From positions 1-36,961 of the forward strand of contig VGZT01000022.1 of the NCBI GenBank assembly GCA_016872495.1: a stretch of DNA of 36,961 nucleotides. Reading direction: 5' to 3'. The notes beneath the pieces were generated by a model that had not been told where the DNA came from, did no database searches, and saw nothing but the letters and a program-made list of their open reading frames with translations. Position 1 is the first letter of the stretch; each line of letters opens with the position of its first letter. Positions 7,865 through 15,900 of this stretch are shown in pieces. Both the position numbers and the translations under genes were made by a program. This stretch comes from SAR202 cluster bacterium (lineage in GTDB: Bacteria > Chloroflexota > Dehalococcoidia > Lucifugimonadales > Lucifugimonadaceae).

Positions 7865-8214
7865 CCAAGTCTGCCCAGGCGCCGGCCACCAATGACATGG
7901 ACGTGCAGGTGATCGACCTCCTGCCCCGCGTTGGGCCCCTGGTTGACGACCAGGCGGTAGCCCGCAGCTTCGATCCCCTTCTGGCTGGCAACGGTCGCGG
8001 CGACCCTCAGCAGGTGGCCGAGGACGGGTTCTGTAGCTTCGGGAGCGGCTGCCAGGAAAGTGATGTGCTTGATCGGGACAACCAGCATGTGGAACGGCGC
8101 CACGGGATGAATATCGTTGAACACCAGGGCGCGGTCGTCGCGGTACACCTGGGTCGAAGGGATCTGGCCCGCAACGATCCGGCAGAAGATGCAGCCTGGG
8201 TCGGTGTTACTCAT
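7861..8214 (-). CDS. HIT-family nucleotide phosphohydrolase/transferase
   Basis: A 117-residue HIT protein with the triad HLHVHVIGG (His102, His104, His106; the middle one is the usual nucleophile) and the N-terminal CIFC pair (Cys8, Cys11) found in many zinc-binding HinT/HIT proteins. The family hydrolyses nucleoside phosphoramidates or dinucleoside polyphosphates. Length and motif order match bacterial HinT closely. The ATG at 8214 has GAGG six bases upstream. It lies 24 bases after an acyl-CoA dehydrogenase gene and overlaps yqeK. Confidence 0.92.
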   Translation of the reverse strand: MSNTDPGCIFCRIVAGQIPSTQVYRDDRALVFNDIHPVAPFHMLVVPIKHITFLAAAPEATEPVLGHLLRVAATVASQKGIEAAGYRLVVNQGPNAGQEVDHLHVHVIGGRRLGRLG

Positions 8215-8238
8215 GTCATGCCTCGAGATTGTCAGCGC

Positions 8239-9336
8239 TCAGAGGCCAAGCGTAGCCAGGACCGCGTCGCGATGGGCGCGGCTATCCCCGAACGATGCGC
8301 GCCCGGCCATGGCTGACCTCGTGTACAGCTGTAGATCGTGTTCCTGTGTGAATCCTATGGCGCCGTGACACTGGTGCGCGAGCTCACAGACCCGTACGGC
8401 CGCCTCGTTTGCCCGCAGCTTGGCCAGGCCCACGGCGTTCCCGGCATCGCCGCCGCGTTCGAGCTGCCAGGCCGCCCGGTACGCGAGGTGGCGCGCAGAG
8501 CTGACCTGGATCGCCATCTCGGCGATCATGTGCTGCACGGCCTGGAACGACCCGATCGGGCGGCCAAACTGCTCTCTCTTCCCGGCATATTCGACCGTCA
8601 TTTCGAGGACGCGTCCCGCGCCGCCGATCATTTCAACGGCCTTGAGCCCTGCGCCGACCAGGCGCAGCCGGCCCAGAACCGTGGACGCGTCGTCGCCATT
8701 GAGCAGGCAATCAGCACCGACCATGGCGCCGTCAAGCGCAAGCTCGCCCAGGCGGTCGTGTGACACAGTGTCCCATCGCTTGCCCGCGGCCAGGCCGTCG
8801 GTGCCCCGCGGAATCGCGAACAGCAGGGTCTTGCCGGAACGGCTTTCGACCGCGGGCAGGACGTAGAGGTCGGCCGAGGTTACCTCCGGGACGTAGTCCA
8901 GGCGCCCCTTGAGGCTCCAGCCGGAGCCCGCGCGGCTGGCCGAAACCATTTCCGTTGACTCAAGCACGACCGACGCGATCCGAGCACCCTCCGCAATGGG
9001 AGGGATGTGAGCGTCCTGCTGCTCCCGGTTGCCACCCAGTTTGAGCGCCGAGAGCCCGACCACCGCAGACGAGAAGAACGGGCCGGGGAACGCTACTGCG
9101 CCCATCTCTTCGATCACGATCGCAAGCTCAATCATTCCCAGCGCAGCACCGCCGTGCCGCTCCTCCGCGATCAGGCCGGTCCAGCCCAGGTCGGCGATCT
9201 GGCGCCACACATCCGGCCGGCATCCAGTCGGGTGGGCGCTCATTTCTCGCACGTAGGCACCCGTGGCGGTTGTACGCAGGAACTGCCGCGCTCCATCGCG
9301 GATCAGTTTTTGTTCCTCGGTGAGGCCAAAGTCCAC
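8239..9336 (-). CDS. Acyl-CoA dehydrogenase, FadE-type partner subunit (no helix-G glutamate)
   Basis: This 365-residue acyl-CoA dehydrogenase begins VDFGLTEEQKLIRDGARQFL. The GTG at 9336 is chosen because AGGGAG lies eight bases upstream and the N-terminus then matches the family; the longer open frame runs back into the neighbouring gene. It has the FAD-binding C-terminal core EYAGKREQFGRPIGSFQAVQ and HQCHGAIGFTQEHDLQLYTR. The position that carries the catalytic glutamate in isovaleryl-type enzymes reads LVGAGLKAVEM, with no matching LDxER. Paired FadE proteins of mycobacterial sterol degradation (ChsE types) form heterotetramers with one catalytic subunit; this gene fits the non-catalytic partner. 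The substrate is unknown. Confidence 0.85.
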   Translation of the reverse strand: MDFGLTEEQKLIRDGARQFLRTTATGAYVREMSAHPTGCRPDVWRQIADLGWTGLIAEERHGGAALGMIELAIVIEEMGAVAFPGPFFSSAVVGLSALKLGGNREQQDAHIPPIAEGARIASVVLESTEMVSASRAGSGWSLKGRLDYVPEVTSADLYVLPAVESRSGKTLLFAIPRGTDGLAAGKRWDTVSHDRLGELALDGAMVGADCLLNGDDASTVLGRLRLVGAGLKAVEMIGGAGRVLEMTVEYAGKREQFGRPIGSFQAVQHMIAEMAIQVSSARHLAYRAAWQLERGGDAGNAVGLAKLRANEAAVRVCELAHQCHGAIGFTQEHDLQLYTRSAMAGRASFGDSRAHRDAVLATLGL

Positions 9337-9379
9337 GTGGTTGGCTCCCTGTCCTGGGTACTGGGCCTGCGCCGGGGCG

Positions 9380-10555
9380 TCAGTAGCTGCGCGGCAGGCC
9401 GAGACCGCGCGTGGCGATGATGTTCTTCTGGATCTCGTTGGTGCCGGCAAAGATCGGCCAGGCGATGCAGTCAAAGCGCGCTCGCAGGATTCGACCTCGG
9501 AGCGGTGCGCTGTCGGTCCCGCGATCGAGCCGGGCTGCGGCGCCCAGCAACTCCAGGCCGAAGTCGGTGACTTCGTTCATCAGGCGGGTGCCAAGCACCT
9601 TGCTCATCGAGGCTTCCCGGGTCGGCACCGCGCCCTGGCCCTGAAGCCAGGCAACCTCGTATGCCAGGATGCGGGAGGCTTCTGCCTGAGCCGCGAGCGA
9701 AGCGAACCGCGCCCGGACATCGGCCTGGTCCGCCAGCGGTCCGCCGGGTCCTTTGGTCATGCGGGCGTGCTCGGCCAGGTCGCGCAGGACGCGCCGCGCC
9801 GCCGTTATGTAGTCGATCCCCGACCGTTCGAAGTCCAGCAATGTCGTCGCGACATACCAGCCCTTGTTGATCTCGCCGACCAGCTGAGCGCGCGGGACCC
9901 ACACGTCCTCGAACGTGATCTGGTTGAAATGGTGCTCACCGGCCATGTTCACGATCGGACGAACCGTGATGCCCGGGGTCTTCATGTCGCTGAGGAAGAA
10001 GCTGATCCCCTTGTGCTTCGGGGCCTCCGGATCTGTCCGAGCCAGGAAGAAGATCCAGTCGGCCCGGTGGCCCAGCGAGGTCCAGATCTTGGTTCCATTC
10101 ACCTTGAAGCCATCGCCGTCGCCGACTGCGCGGGTCTGCAGCGACGCCAGGTCTGACCCCGAATCCGGCTCCGAATACCCCTGGCACCACTGGACCTCGC
10201 CCCTCGCGACCGGCGGGAGGAACTGCTTGCGCTGTGCTTCGGACCCGTGGACCATTAGCGTGGGCGCCAGCATGCGTGCGCCGAAGGCATCCCGGCCGGG
10301 AACCCGATGGAAGCCCATCTCTTCATTGAAGATCACCTGGGTCATGTGGGAGGCCGCGCGGCCACCGTACTCTCTGGGCCATGCCAGGGTCAGCCAGCCA
10401 CGTCTGGCGAGCTCTCGGCGGAGCTTCAGGTTCAGATCCCAGTCGGCGTCCGGGTCTTCGCCGGCCCCTGCATAGTCCGCCGGCAGTGCGCCACGAATCC
10501 ACTCGAGTAGCTCGGCCCGGAACTTCTCTTCGGCGTCTGAGAATTCGAATCTCAT
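9380..10555 (-). CDS. Acyl-CoA dehydrogenase, catalytic-type subunit
   Basis: A 391-residue acyl-CoA dehydrogenase with the N-terminal helical domain, the middle beta-domain (WCQGYSEPDSGSDLASLQTR and KIWTSLGHRADW) and the C-terminal helical domain ending IFAGTNEIQKNIIATRGLGL. Glu243 in LLDFERSG aligns with the helix-G catalytic base of isovaleryl-CoA dehydrogenase, whereas the YEGT glutamate of medium-chain enzymes is replaced by FAGT. The next gene is a second, shorter paralogue 43 bases downstream, which suggests a heteromeric enzyme like the mycobacterial ChsE pairs acting on a bulky acyl-CoA. The pairing is inferred from arrangement and motifs. Confidence 0.9.
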   Translation of the reverse strand: MRFEFSDAEEKFRAELLEWIRGALPADYAGAGEDPDADWDLNLKLRRELARRGWLTLAWPREYGGRAASHMTQVIFNEEMGFHRVPGRDAFGARMLAPTLMVHGSEAQRKQFLPPVARGEVQWCQGYSEPDSGSDLASLQTRAVGDGDGFKVNGTKIWTSLGHRADWIFFLARTDPEAPKHKGISFFLSDMKTPGITVRPIVNMAGEHHFNQITFEDVWVPRAQLVGEINKGWYVATTLLDFERSGIDYITAARRVLRDLAEHARMTKGPGGPLADQADVRARFASLAAQAEASRILAYEVAWLQGQGAVPTREASMSKVLGTRLMNEVTDFGLELLGAAARLDRGTDSAPLRGRILRARFDCIAWPIFAGTNEIQKNIIATRGLGLPRSY

Positions 10556-10637
10556 GGAATTCGCCTGCGCCCGGTCATGTCATTACCAACAAACTTCCGA
10601 CCAGGACCGGATCCCGGTTCGGGAGCAGGGAGGAGGT

Positions 10638-10874
10638 TCAGGAACCTACGGCAAGGCAGGAAACGGTCTTCACGATTCCAGGAACCCTGTGCATCTGGTT
10701 GCTGATCAGGTTTCCGATGGCAGGCAGGTCACCCGTCTCCGCGATCGCGATGATGTCGTAGGGGCCGGTAACGGTGTCTACGCTCTGCATCTGGGGCAGC
10801 TTCATCAGGGCCTGGCTGACTTCGGCGTTCTTACCAATCGCGGTCTCGATGAGGATGTAAGCGCGAGTCGGCAT
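10638..10874 (-). CDS. Stand-alone Lrp/AsnC ligand-binding (RAM) domain protein
   Basis: The 78-residue product is only the RAM effector domain of Lrp/AsnC regulators: AYILIETAIGKNAEVSQALMK, then VDTVTGPYDIIAIAETGD and VPGIVKTVSCLAV. There is no DNA-binding helix-turn-helix. Such single-domain proteins form multimers that bind amino acids or other small ligands and may modulate a full-length regulator. It has its own strong promoter (10922-10950). It sits between the XRE gene and the acyl-CoA dehydrogenase pair, and could be cotranscribed with the latter after an 82-base gap. Confidence 0.85.
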   Translation of the reverse strand: MPTRAYILIETAIGKNAEVSQALMKLPQMQSVDTVTGPYDIIAIAETGDLPAIGNLISNQMHRVPGIVKTVSCLAVGS

Positions 10875-11058
10875 TTTCTTTTCGCACCTCTCTGCGAGCC
10901 CGTGGCTAACCTGTGGGCCTCATCCTAGGCACTGAGCATAAGGGTGTCAACGCGACCGGGAGGGGGGCGTCCGGAAAACGGCGCGCCGGCCCCCGGGGGA
11001 CACCGGAATCAGGCGATGAAAATGGGGCGGACCGCAGGCAACCGCGCGGTAAACCCGG
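10875..11058. other. Intergenic region holding the RAM-gene promoter
   Basis: The part next to the RAM gene holds its promoter and a leader of about 40 bases. The rest (10951-11058) is GC-rich with the short palindrome CCCCCGGGGG at 10990-10999 but no T-run, so I do not call a terminator for the XRE gene. Nothing else is visible. Confidence 0.5.
10922..10950 (-). promoter_or_regulatory. Sigma70-type promoter for the RAM-domain gene
   Basis: On the minus strand a perfect TTGACA (10950-10945) and TAGGAT (10927-10922) are separated by 17 bases. Transcription should begin near 10915, about 40 bases before the ATG at 10874. Confidence 0.65.
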
Positions 11059-11415
11059 TCAGATTGCGACCTCGGGACGCGCCGCGCCGCTCCCGGTTCC
11101 CTGCCGGTCAGAATCCTCGGGTGTGGCGAAACTTCGGGGGATATGCTCGCGGGCATAGGTGTGCCCGTTCTCATGCGACCCCGTCAGGTCCTGGTTCTCG
11201 TGGATGAACCCGCTACGGGTGGCGAACAACGTGAGAAGGGTTGCCGAGGCCCCTCGGGGCCGGTACATGCCGGTTTCCCATTCCGAGACCGTTTGCTGCC
11301 GCACGCCCAGTTCGGCTGCGAATACCGACTGGGAGCTGCCCAGAAACCGCCGCAGGGCGCGCACACTACCCGCGTTCCACTCGAATCTGGCCGCCATCGG
11401 CTGGGAAGTTGTCAT
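11059..11415 (-). CDS. XRE-family helix-turn-helix regulator
   Basis: This 118-residue protein has a Cro/C1-type helix-turn-helix at about residues 15-66: VRALRRFLGSSQSVFAAELG, then VRQQTVSEWETGMYRPRG, a typical recognition helix with QxTVSxWExG. The last 45 residues are polar and probably disordered. There is no toxin-like partner beside it. The start ATG lies seven bases after a candidate -10 box and has no ribosome-binding site, so the message may be leaderless. A dyad overlapping the -35 box suggests autorepression. Confidence 0.82.
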   Translation of the reverse strand: MTTSQPMAARFEWNAGSVRALRRFLGSSQSVFAAELGVRQQTVSEWETGMYRPRGASATLLTLFATRSGFIHENQDLTGSHENGHTYAREHIPRSFATPEDSDRQGTGSGAARPEVAI

Positions 11416-11422
11416 GCTCTAG

Positions 11423-11459
11423 AAATTACCCGCCCCGGAAGTCTTTCCCAAAGGGGAAA
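11423..11459 (-). promoter_or_regulatory. Candidate leaderless promoter with dyad operator for the XRE gene
   Basis: Reading the minus strand, TTGGGA (11451-11446), a 17-base spacer and TAATTT (11428-11423) form a promoter that would begin transcription at or next to the ATG at 11415. A perfect dyad, TTTCCC-AAAG-GGGAAA on the plus strand at 11444-11459, covers the -35 box. A repressor bound there would block RNA polymerase, as expected for an autoregulated XRE protein. Confidence 0.45.
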
Positions 11460-11473
11460 CGGAGCCAGTTTCC

Positions 11474-12763
11474 TTAGAACTTCAGAGCCTGCAGGAACCG
11501 CGCCTCGCTCTTGAACGGGCCTACCACCGCGAGGGCCACGCGCTCGGGCCGGATGACCCTTCTGGCAACTCGCCTGACATCGTCTCCGGTCACTCTATTG
11601 AATCCGGCCACCATGTCGTCGATGGTCTCGATCTTGCCCCTTACCAGCTCCTGGACGCCGATCGACGAGGCCACCGCCCGGCTTTCCTCCATGCGCAGGA
11701 TCAGGCGGCCCTTTGACAGCTCCTTCGCCTCTGCAAGTTCCGCCTCGGGCAGTCCATCCAGGAGCCTCGCCAGCTCGCTGACGATCACCTTGACCGCTTC
11801 GACCGCGCGCTTGGGGTCGACGCCTGAGCTCACGTGAAACGCGCCGCAATCGCTGTACATCGACACCGCGCTGTGGATGTCGTACGCCAGGCCGCGCTTC
11901 TCCCGCACCTCTTCGAACAGCCGGCTGCTCATGGACTCGCCGAACGCCGCCGAGAGCAGGCGGAGAGCGTAGCGGTCCGGGTCAAAGAGCGATATGCCGT
12001 GGATGGCCAGCGCGAGGTGCGCCTGCTCGGTCTTACGGAATTCAAGCCGGACCTGCGGTCCCAGGTAGTTGTCGACCACCTTGTCGAAGACGAGGGGACG
12101 CGTGCCCTTCCAGTCGCCCATCAGGCGCTCGACCTGCCTCACGACCTCGTGGTGTGTGATCCCGCCGGCAACCGCTACGACGGTGTTCACGGGCACGTAC
12201 TGCGTGGCCATGTAGCCGAGCAGGGCGGAGCGGCTGACTGCGCCCACGGACTCCTCGGTGCCCGCGATGTCGCGTCCCATCGGCTGGTCGGGCCACATGA
12301 CCTCGTCGAGGATCGTGTCGACGCGCGAGGAAGGGGAATCGTTGCTGGCCCGGATCTCTTCAAATACGACCTGCTTCTCGCGCTTGATGTCCGACGGCCG
12401 GAGGAGCGAGTTCCGGATCATGTCTATGAGGACCTCAAGCCCTTCCCCGTAGTGCTGGCGAGGGACCCTGGCCCAGTAGCCGGTGAGCTCTCGATCGGTA
12501 TAGGCGTTCAGCGTGCCGCCGACTCCCTCGACCACCTGGCTGATCATCCTTGGCTGTGGGCGCTTCCTGGTGCCTTTGAACAGCAGGTGCTCGAACAAAT
12601 GGGAGGAACCCGCCAGCTCGTCTGATTCGTATCTCGATCCGGCGCCGAAGTTGATCACAAGGCTGACCGCGTTCGTCGTCGGCATCGTGCTGCTCAAGAC
12701 CCTCAGGCCTGAGCGCAGCGTCGTCTTTTCGTGTTTGGGCGCGGACATCAGCTTCCGGGGCAT
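11474..12763 (-). CDS. M16-family zinc metallopeptidase
   Basis: The 429-residue product has the inverted zinc motif HLFEH (HxxEH) in SSHLFEHLLFKGTRKR, and the downstream glutamate ligand is expected in the segment REKQVVFEEIRASND. It carries the N-terminal active half and the C-terminal M16_C half (ALAIHGISLFDPDRYALRLL, then REKRGLAYDIHS with the substrate-binding Arg-Tyr region). This is the length of single-module bacterial processing peptidases such as YmxG/PqqL-like proteins, which cut peptides in the cytoplasm. The ATG at 12763 is preceded by GGAG at five bases; a longer in-frame start at 12832 lacks this. No second M16 gene lies beside it. Confidence 0.9.
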   Translation of the reverse strand: MPRKLMSAPKHEKTTLRSGLRVLSSTMPTTNAVSLVINFGAGSRYESDELAGSSHLFEHLLFKGTRKRPQPRMISQVVEGVGGTLNAYTDRELTGYWARVPRQHYGEGLEVLIDMIRNSLLRPSDIKREKQVVFEEIRASNDSPSSRVDTILDEVMWPDQPMGRDIAGTEESVGAVSRSALLGYMATQYVPVNTVVAVAGGITHHEVVRQVERLMGDWKGTRPLVFDKVVDNYLGPQVRLEFRKTEQAHLALAIHGISLFDPDRYALRLLSAAFGESMSSRLFEEVREKRGLAYDIHSAVSMYSDCGAFHVSSGVDPKRAVEAVKVIVSELARLLDGLPEAELAEAKELSKGRLILRMEESRAVASSIGVQELVRGKIETIDDMVAGFNRVTGDDVRRVARRVIRPERVALAVVGPFKSEARFLQALKF

Positions 12764-12869
12764 CGAAACTCCATTACCAAATGGACCCTGAAACGCGTGA
12801 ATGCATCGGGGGCGCGCTAGAAAAACGGCCAAACACCGCCCTTAGATCAGGCGGCCGGCCCCCGGATTA

Positions 12870-12899
12870 AGGGTAGGCTCGGCCCCCGAGCGTGGTCAA
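12870..12899 (-). promoter_or_regulatory. Candidate promoter for the M16 gene, hairpin in its spacer
   Basis: On the minus strand TTGACC (12899-12894) and TACCCT (12875-12870) are 18 bases apart. Inside the spacer lies a perfect inverted repeat, GCTCGG-CCC-CCGAGC at 12877-12891. The -10 box is weak, and the site lies in the gap shared with the divergent glycosyltransferase gene. Confidence 0.35.
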
Positions 12900-12944
12900 C
12901 GAATCCTCGGCCGGGGCATGGCGCTGCGGTCCCCCGGCATCAAA

Positions 12945-12950
12945 TACAAT
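12945..12950 (+). promoter_or_regulatory. -10 box TACAAT, leaderless start for the GT39/YYY gene
   Basis: TACAAT lies eight bases before the ATG at 12959, so transcription would begin at or within a base or two of the start codon. No ribosome-binding site separates them. The -35 region is poor. Confidence 0.45.
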
Positions 12951-12958
12951 CGCCAGCT

Positions 12959-15900
12959 ATGCCAGATTCGCGTGAAAGCTTCACGACCGCTTCGCCGAGC
13001 GGCCGCGCGCCTGACCTGACCGCGGAAGGCGCGCCCCCCGAGCGCTCCTTCGACGCAGTCGGACTCGCGCTTCGCCACGCGGTCCCGATCTCACTCGCGG
13101 CCATCCTGACCATCGCACTGGCGCTCCGCCTGTACGGGGTCAACTGGGACCAGGGCGGCCTGTTCCATCCCGACGAGCGCGCCATCCTGATGCAGGTGTC
13201 AGAGCTGCGGGCGCCCGGGCCATCCGACCTGCCGAAGCTGCTCGACGCCCGCGAAAGCCCCTGGAATCCCGGCTGGTTCAACTATGGCAGCTTACCGCTG
13301 TACCTGCTCAAGGCGTTCCAGATCCTGACCGGTCCGTTCGCCGAATTCGACCTTTTCGATCTGCGTATCCCGGGCCGCGTCCTCTCGGCACTGGCTGACA
13401 CCGCGGTCGTCGGTCTCGTCTTCGCCATGGGACGGCGCTGGTATCGAACCAGGACCGGCCTTCTCGCGGGCATCCTCGCCGCGCTCGCCGTAATAGGCAT
13501 CCAGCTCAGTCACTTCTACGCGGTCGACACGCTGCTGACCCTCTTCATAGTGGCGGCGGTCTACTTCATGTCGAGACTCGCCTATACGGGGCGGTACTAC
13601 GACGCGGCTGCCGCCGGTCTGTTTACGGGGCTTGCATTCGCGACCAAGGTCAGCGCCCTGGCGCTGGGCGCGCCATTGATCGCCGCCTTCGCGATCTTCG
13701 CTTTCGCGGCGCCGGGCGACGCCCTTGCGCCTGCTGAGCACTGCGCAGTCAGCCTGGCCAGGCGCGGCCGCGCGCTACGCGGCCTGGCGCTCGCGGCAGC
13801 CATTGGACTGCTGGCCGTGATCGTCACCCAGCCCTACATGTTCCTCGACTTCCGCACATTCCTGGACAACACGCTCGAGCAGTCGCAGATGGTGCGGCGG
13901 GCGATCGACTACCCCTACACGCGCCAGTACATCGACACGCCACGGATCTGGTACCAGGCCTGGCAGCTCGGCACGTGGGGACTCGGGCCCGTGCTCGGCG
14001 CGATCGCCTGGGCAGGGGTCCTCTGGGTAGCCGTACGCGCCTGGCGAAAGCAGCGCAAGGTAGAGCTTGTAATGGTCGCCTGGCTCGTGCCGTACCTGGC
14101 ACTGACGCTGTCGTTCAACGTCAAGTTCATGCGGTACCTCTTGCCGGCCGTCCCTTTCATGATCCTGTTCGGCTCAGAGATGCTGTGGAACGCCGTCGCG
14201 ATCGTGAAGGAGCGGCTTCCCCGCTACCGGCGCTGGGTAGCGCCGGTCGTGCTCGCCCTGGTAGCGGTGCCGACCGCCCATTACGCGCTCGCCTACACGA
14301 CCATCTACTCGCGGCCGCATCCGGCGGTGCGTGCCGCCGAGTTTCTCGATGCTCAGACCCTGCCGGCGCCCCTGATCCTCAAGGAGCACTGGGAAGAGGG
14401 TCTGCCAGGCCTGGGCCGCTACCGAGTCCAGGAGCTGGAGCTGTACAACCCCGACTTCGGACAGAAGTTCGAGCGGATCGGCCGCCAGATTGCGGCGGGG
14501 GAATACCTCGTCCTGTACTCCAACCGGCTCTACGCCACGCTTACGCGGCTGCCTGACCAGTATCCAAACAGCGCGGCGTACTACCGGGCCCTGTTCTCGG
14601 GCGAGCTCGGCTATGAACTGGTGTTCCGCGCGGAGAGCATTCCCGGGCTGCTCGGAATCAACTACGTCGACGACTACTTCGGCCGCGGCGAAATCGGGCC
14701 ACCGGCGGGTTACGCCGAGGAGCGGCCCGGGCTGGTCAGCCCGGGCTTCGGCTGGGCCGACGAGAGCTTCACCGTCTACGATCACCCAAGGACGCTGATC
14801 TTCAAGAACGTCAAGAACCTCTCCGAGTCCGAGGTAATCGACATCATCGGAACCTCGTACCCGGCGGCATCCGAACCCGGCCTGCTACTGACCCGGGCCG
14901 AGGCGGAGCGACAGCAGTCAGGTGGGACCTGGCGTTCGATCATCCAGCTCAAGGGCGCGGCAAACGGCGTGTCGTGGCTCGTGTGGCTGCTGGCGCTGCA
15001 CGCGATCGGACTCGCGGCTCTGCCGCTTGCCCTGCGTGTCTTTGCATCACTGCCCGGGCACGGCTACCTGCTCGCGAAGCCGCTCGGCCTCCTGCTCGTC
15101 GCGCTGGCGACGTGGCTGCTGGCCAGCTCCGGCCTGATCGGCTTTTCGCGCCTCTCGGTTATCTTGATGCTCCTGCTGCTGGCCACCGCCTCCGGCGTTA
15201 TTGCCTGGCGCTCCCGGGCCGAGATGCGTTCGCTCCTGAGGGCCCACTGGCGATCTGTGGTCGCCCTCGAAGCCCTGTTCACGCTCGCATTCATCGCCTT
15301 CTTGCTAGTAAGGGTCGCCAACCCGGATCTGTGGCATCCGTATCGCGGCGGCGAAAAGCCGATGGACTTCGCCTACCTTAACGCCGTCACGCGATCGACG
15401 GTCATGCCGCCATACGACCCCTGGTTTGGCGGCGGGTACCTCAACTACTACTACTTCGGCCAGTTCATCGTCGCAATGGTTATCCGCCTGACCGGGATAG
15501 TGCCGTCCGTCGCCTACAACCTGGCCGTCCCGACGCTCTTTGCCCTGACCATCGGGGGTGCCTTCACTATCGTCTATGCGCTCGCCGAGGCGACGAGGCG
15601 GGCGAGCGGGCCAGCCAGCGGAAGGGCGGGGCCCGTGTTCGCCGGAATCGCCGCCGCCTTGTTCGTGGCGGTCATCGGCAACATCGATGGGGCGGTCCAG
15701 GTGGTCCAGGGCGTCCTTCGGCTGGTGGGCGACGGCCCTTTGAGCGGGTTCGATTACTGGCGCAGCTCGCGGATGATGGCTCCCGGATCGCCCGGCAACG
15801 AAATCACCGAGTTCCCGTTTTTCAGCTTCCTCTTCGCCGACCTGCATGCCCACCTGATTGCCATTCCGTTCACGCTGCTCGCGGCAGGCCTCGCACTGGC

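Noticed and set aside
9337-9474. N-terminal extension of the second acyl-CoA dehydrogenase
   Set aside because: The extra residues are low-complexity and overlap the preceding gene. The GTG at 9336 with AGGGAG gives the family start.
10990-10999. CCCCCGGGGG palindrome as a terminator for the XRE gene
   Set aside because: A self-complementary run without loop or T-run is not convincing.
11059-11415. XRE protein as an antitoxin
   Set aside because: No toxin-like gene lies on either side; the neighbours are a peptidase and a RAM-domain gene.
13975-14556. 193-codon plus-strand frame inside the GT39/YYY gene
   Set aside because: Different frame within a gene that has strong protein-level evidence; arginine-rich shadow.
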